Positions 62,315 through 64,000 of a stretch of 64,000 bases of DNA are shown here, piece by piece. The notes below the pieces were generated by a model. The model was not told where the DNA came from. It was given only the letters and a program-made list of their open reading frames with translations, and ran no database searches. Position numbers and translations under genes: made by a program. The first letter of the stretch is position 1. Every line of letters starts with the position of its first letter. The stretch is from contig JBAMDO010000575.1 in the NCBI GenBank assembly GCA_037074765.1, positions 1 through 64,000 on the forward strand. Direction: 5' to 3'. The DNA is from Mansonella perstans (taxonomy: Eukaryota; Nematoda; Chromadorea; Rhabditida; Onchocercidae).

Positions 62315-64000
62315 TCACTGCTGTGACTGTTGTTGTTGCTGTTGTTGTTGATGTTGTTGTTGATGTTGATGTGGCTGTTGCTGCTGCTGTTGTTGATGTT
62401 TCCCAAAGATATCTTCGTATTTGGTTGTTGGTGGTAAACGTGACGACATTTCTTTCACTTCATGCATTTGTAAAAAATAACTTAATTGCCGTCTTATACG
62501 CCGTAAGTAACGCAAGCGTTTTCGTGGCGCTTGTCTCTCAATTTTTTTCTTCAATATCGCAAACAAATCGTTATCAGCCTGTAAAAAAAAATAAGGAATT
62601 TTCCTGCACTCATGGAATTCATTGAAATAAGATTGCAGACTTGCTTTAAAATTAGCTTGGAAATAAATTTAAAAACTTTAAACTGAAAACCCCACTTTTA
62701 ACAAGAAATACTCCAAACGATTACGCAGCTTGGCTGTAAATAAGACAGACATAAACTTACAGACAAATTTTATAAATTTTTTATGAATTAAGTTTGAAGA
62801 ATTGAATATACCTCGACATCGCCACCAGCGCACTTTTGGCCAACATGGGAAGAAGAACACTTTGCATCATCACTTTCTGTATCTAAAAAAAGTTATTCTT
62901 AATTAGACACATGAAATTATCAAAAATTTCTTATGGATCGTAAAGAAATCAGCTTCTTAAATCAATGGCTTTACATGTTTTTAATTCGTGAAATTTTCAA
63001 CTCTACAACTGTAAAATGAACTTTACGAATAACCCATTAAACAAAACTTTGTTCACTCACCTGATGAATCATCATCATCGCTATCACTTTCATCCGAGAA
63101 ACCATTCTGTTGTTGCATTTGGTTGGAATTACCGGAAGGATGTACTTCAGGTGAACTAATAGGTGAGGTTGTTGAGTGAGCAGAAATTGGCTTCGATACT
63201 TGCTGCACGGTACCATTTCCATCAGCACTCTTCTGCGAACTATTTTCCATCTGTGCTGTCCTATTCTGAGCATATTTGGCCACTTCTGCGACAGCCGAAA
63301 TCACTTCCATGCGCATATCCGATGTTGTGGCACCCTGATTCTCCATTTTTATTTCGATGCCCTGATAAATTCGTTGCACATAGCCGTGAAGGCTCTGATG
63401 TCATACGAAATCTATTTCTACCTAGCAGTTAGTACAACTTTTTACTTAAACTTCCATAACTACAAATTAGTGGAAAACGCTAAGTTGAGAAAAAAAAAAT
63501 CACTTCTTTTGATGCCTCGCCATTCTGAAACGCCACATGAGGATTGCTGTAACAAGCTGTTGCATTTGCCTGCAAGTACTATGACCATTAATTCTTTAAA
63601 ATTTCCAAATCGAGACTTTAAAAGTTAAAAGTCCGCTTTTCAAGTTATGAAAACGATTTTTGAAAATGACTTGCTAGGGCAAGAGCCCACATCACAGCAA
63701 GGATGTCTGAACAGTTTTATGTATTTGAGAAAGAAACCAAGAAATAGTTACGATGTCAAATCGATAGAATTTGTTCAAATAATGATGATGATACGGTGAT
63801 TAAAAAACCACTGCTACGACTAAGTTGTTTTAAAAAATAATTTCCCAGCAGTCGGCTCTTATATTTCCTTTCATAAGCAAAACAAAAAGGATCATAAAAC
63901 AGACAGACTAACATCATGAACACCATTAAAATCGCCTTGCATACGAAGTATGTCGTTCAAAAATTGTTGAGGATATGGCGCTGTTGAAAATCCGGTATAA
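62315..64000 (-). CDS. 3' part of an unrecognised gene with Ser/Asp-rich region, basic helix and Gln/His tail
   Basis: Four exons join in phase: 63913-64000 (5' end beyond the window), 63061-63394, 62812-62882, 62315-62578. The visible 252 residues begin FSTAPYPQQFLNDILRMQGD. A helical piece follows (GYVQRIYQGIEIKMENQG, MEVISAVAEVAKYAQNR). Next comes a Ser/Gln-rich linker, an acidic run (DESDSDDDDSSG), a basic block (KKKIERQAPRKRLRYLRRIR) and SRLPPTTKYEDIFGKH. The end is a low-complexity tail of Gln and His encoded by CAA/CAG and CAT/CAC. Composition suggests a nuclear regulatory protein, but I recognise no family and no function is assigned. All junctions use GT-AG. Confidence 0.75.

Noticed and set aside
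63053..63628. Long plus-strand frames at the right edge
   Set aside because: Antisense to the supported minus-strand exon 63061-63394; no splice support.
1..64000. CRISPR arrays, bacterial operons, rRNA genes
   Set aside because: No regularly spaced direct repeats with unique spacers, no rRNA-like sequence; gene structure is that of a nematode nucleus.

Overview
This window looks like nuclear DNA of a parasitic nematode, most probably a filarial worm. It is very AT-rich, genes are split into many short exons with the nematode acceptor (T-rich, then TTTCAG), and the clearest locus is an unc-49-type GABA receptor gene with alternative 3' halves, an arrangement known from nematodes. A possible relic of a Wolbachia ankyrin gene in one intron would fit a filarial host. 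The species cannot be fixed from the sequence alone. All gene models were built by hand from splice sites, reading-frame phase and family motifs. Single-base errors at exon edges are possible. Layout: 0-2.3 kb holds decayed or unassignable coding-like pieces. 2.3-4.1 kb (-) is a multi-exon gene with a CxxC/HHxxC zinc-finger-like domain. 6.1-11.1 kb (+) is a complete 10-exon organic-cation-type transporter (MFS, SLC22-like) with the ankyrin-like relic in its third intron. 13.4-31.0 kb (+) is unc-49: five shared exons (signal peptide to Cys-loop), then two full sets of channel-domain exons, B-like and C-like. 31.7-38.3 kb (-) is a 22-exon MYBBP1A/DNA polymerase phi-like nucleolar gene. 39.1-43.4 kb (-) is a second GABA-A-type subunit whose first seven exons match the unc-49 exon plan. 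46.1-48.6 kb (+) is NDUFAF7, a complex I assembly methyltransferase, with a reading-frame break at an A-run near its 3' end. 51.1-54.8 kb (-) is a plexin-domain-containing (PLXDC/TEM7-like) membrane protein. 54.8-62.3 kb is a gene-poor stretch with a minisatellite, hairpins and microsatellites. 62.3-64.0 kb (-) is the 3' part of an unrecognised gene ending in a Gln/His-rich tail. There is no operon-like spacing between genes and no sign of one pathway shared by all of them. The functional theme is inhibitory GABA signalling: UNC-49B and UNC-49C can co-assemble in known nematodes, and a third, related subunit lies about 8 kb away on the opposite strand with the MYBBP1A-like gene between.
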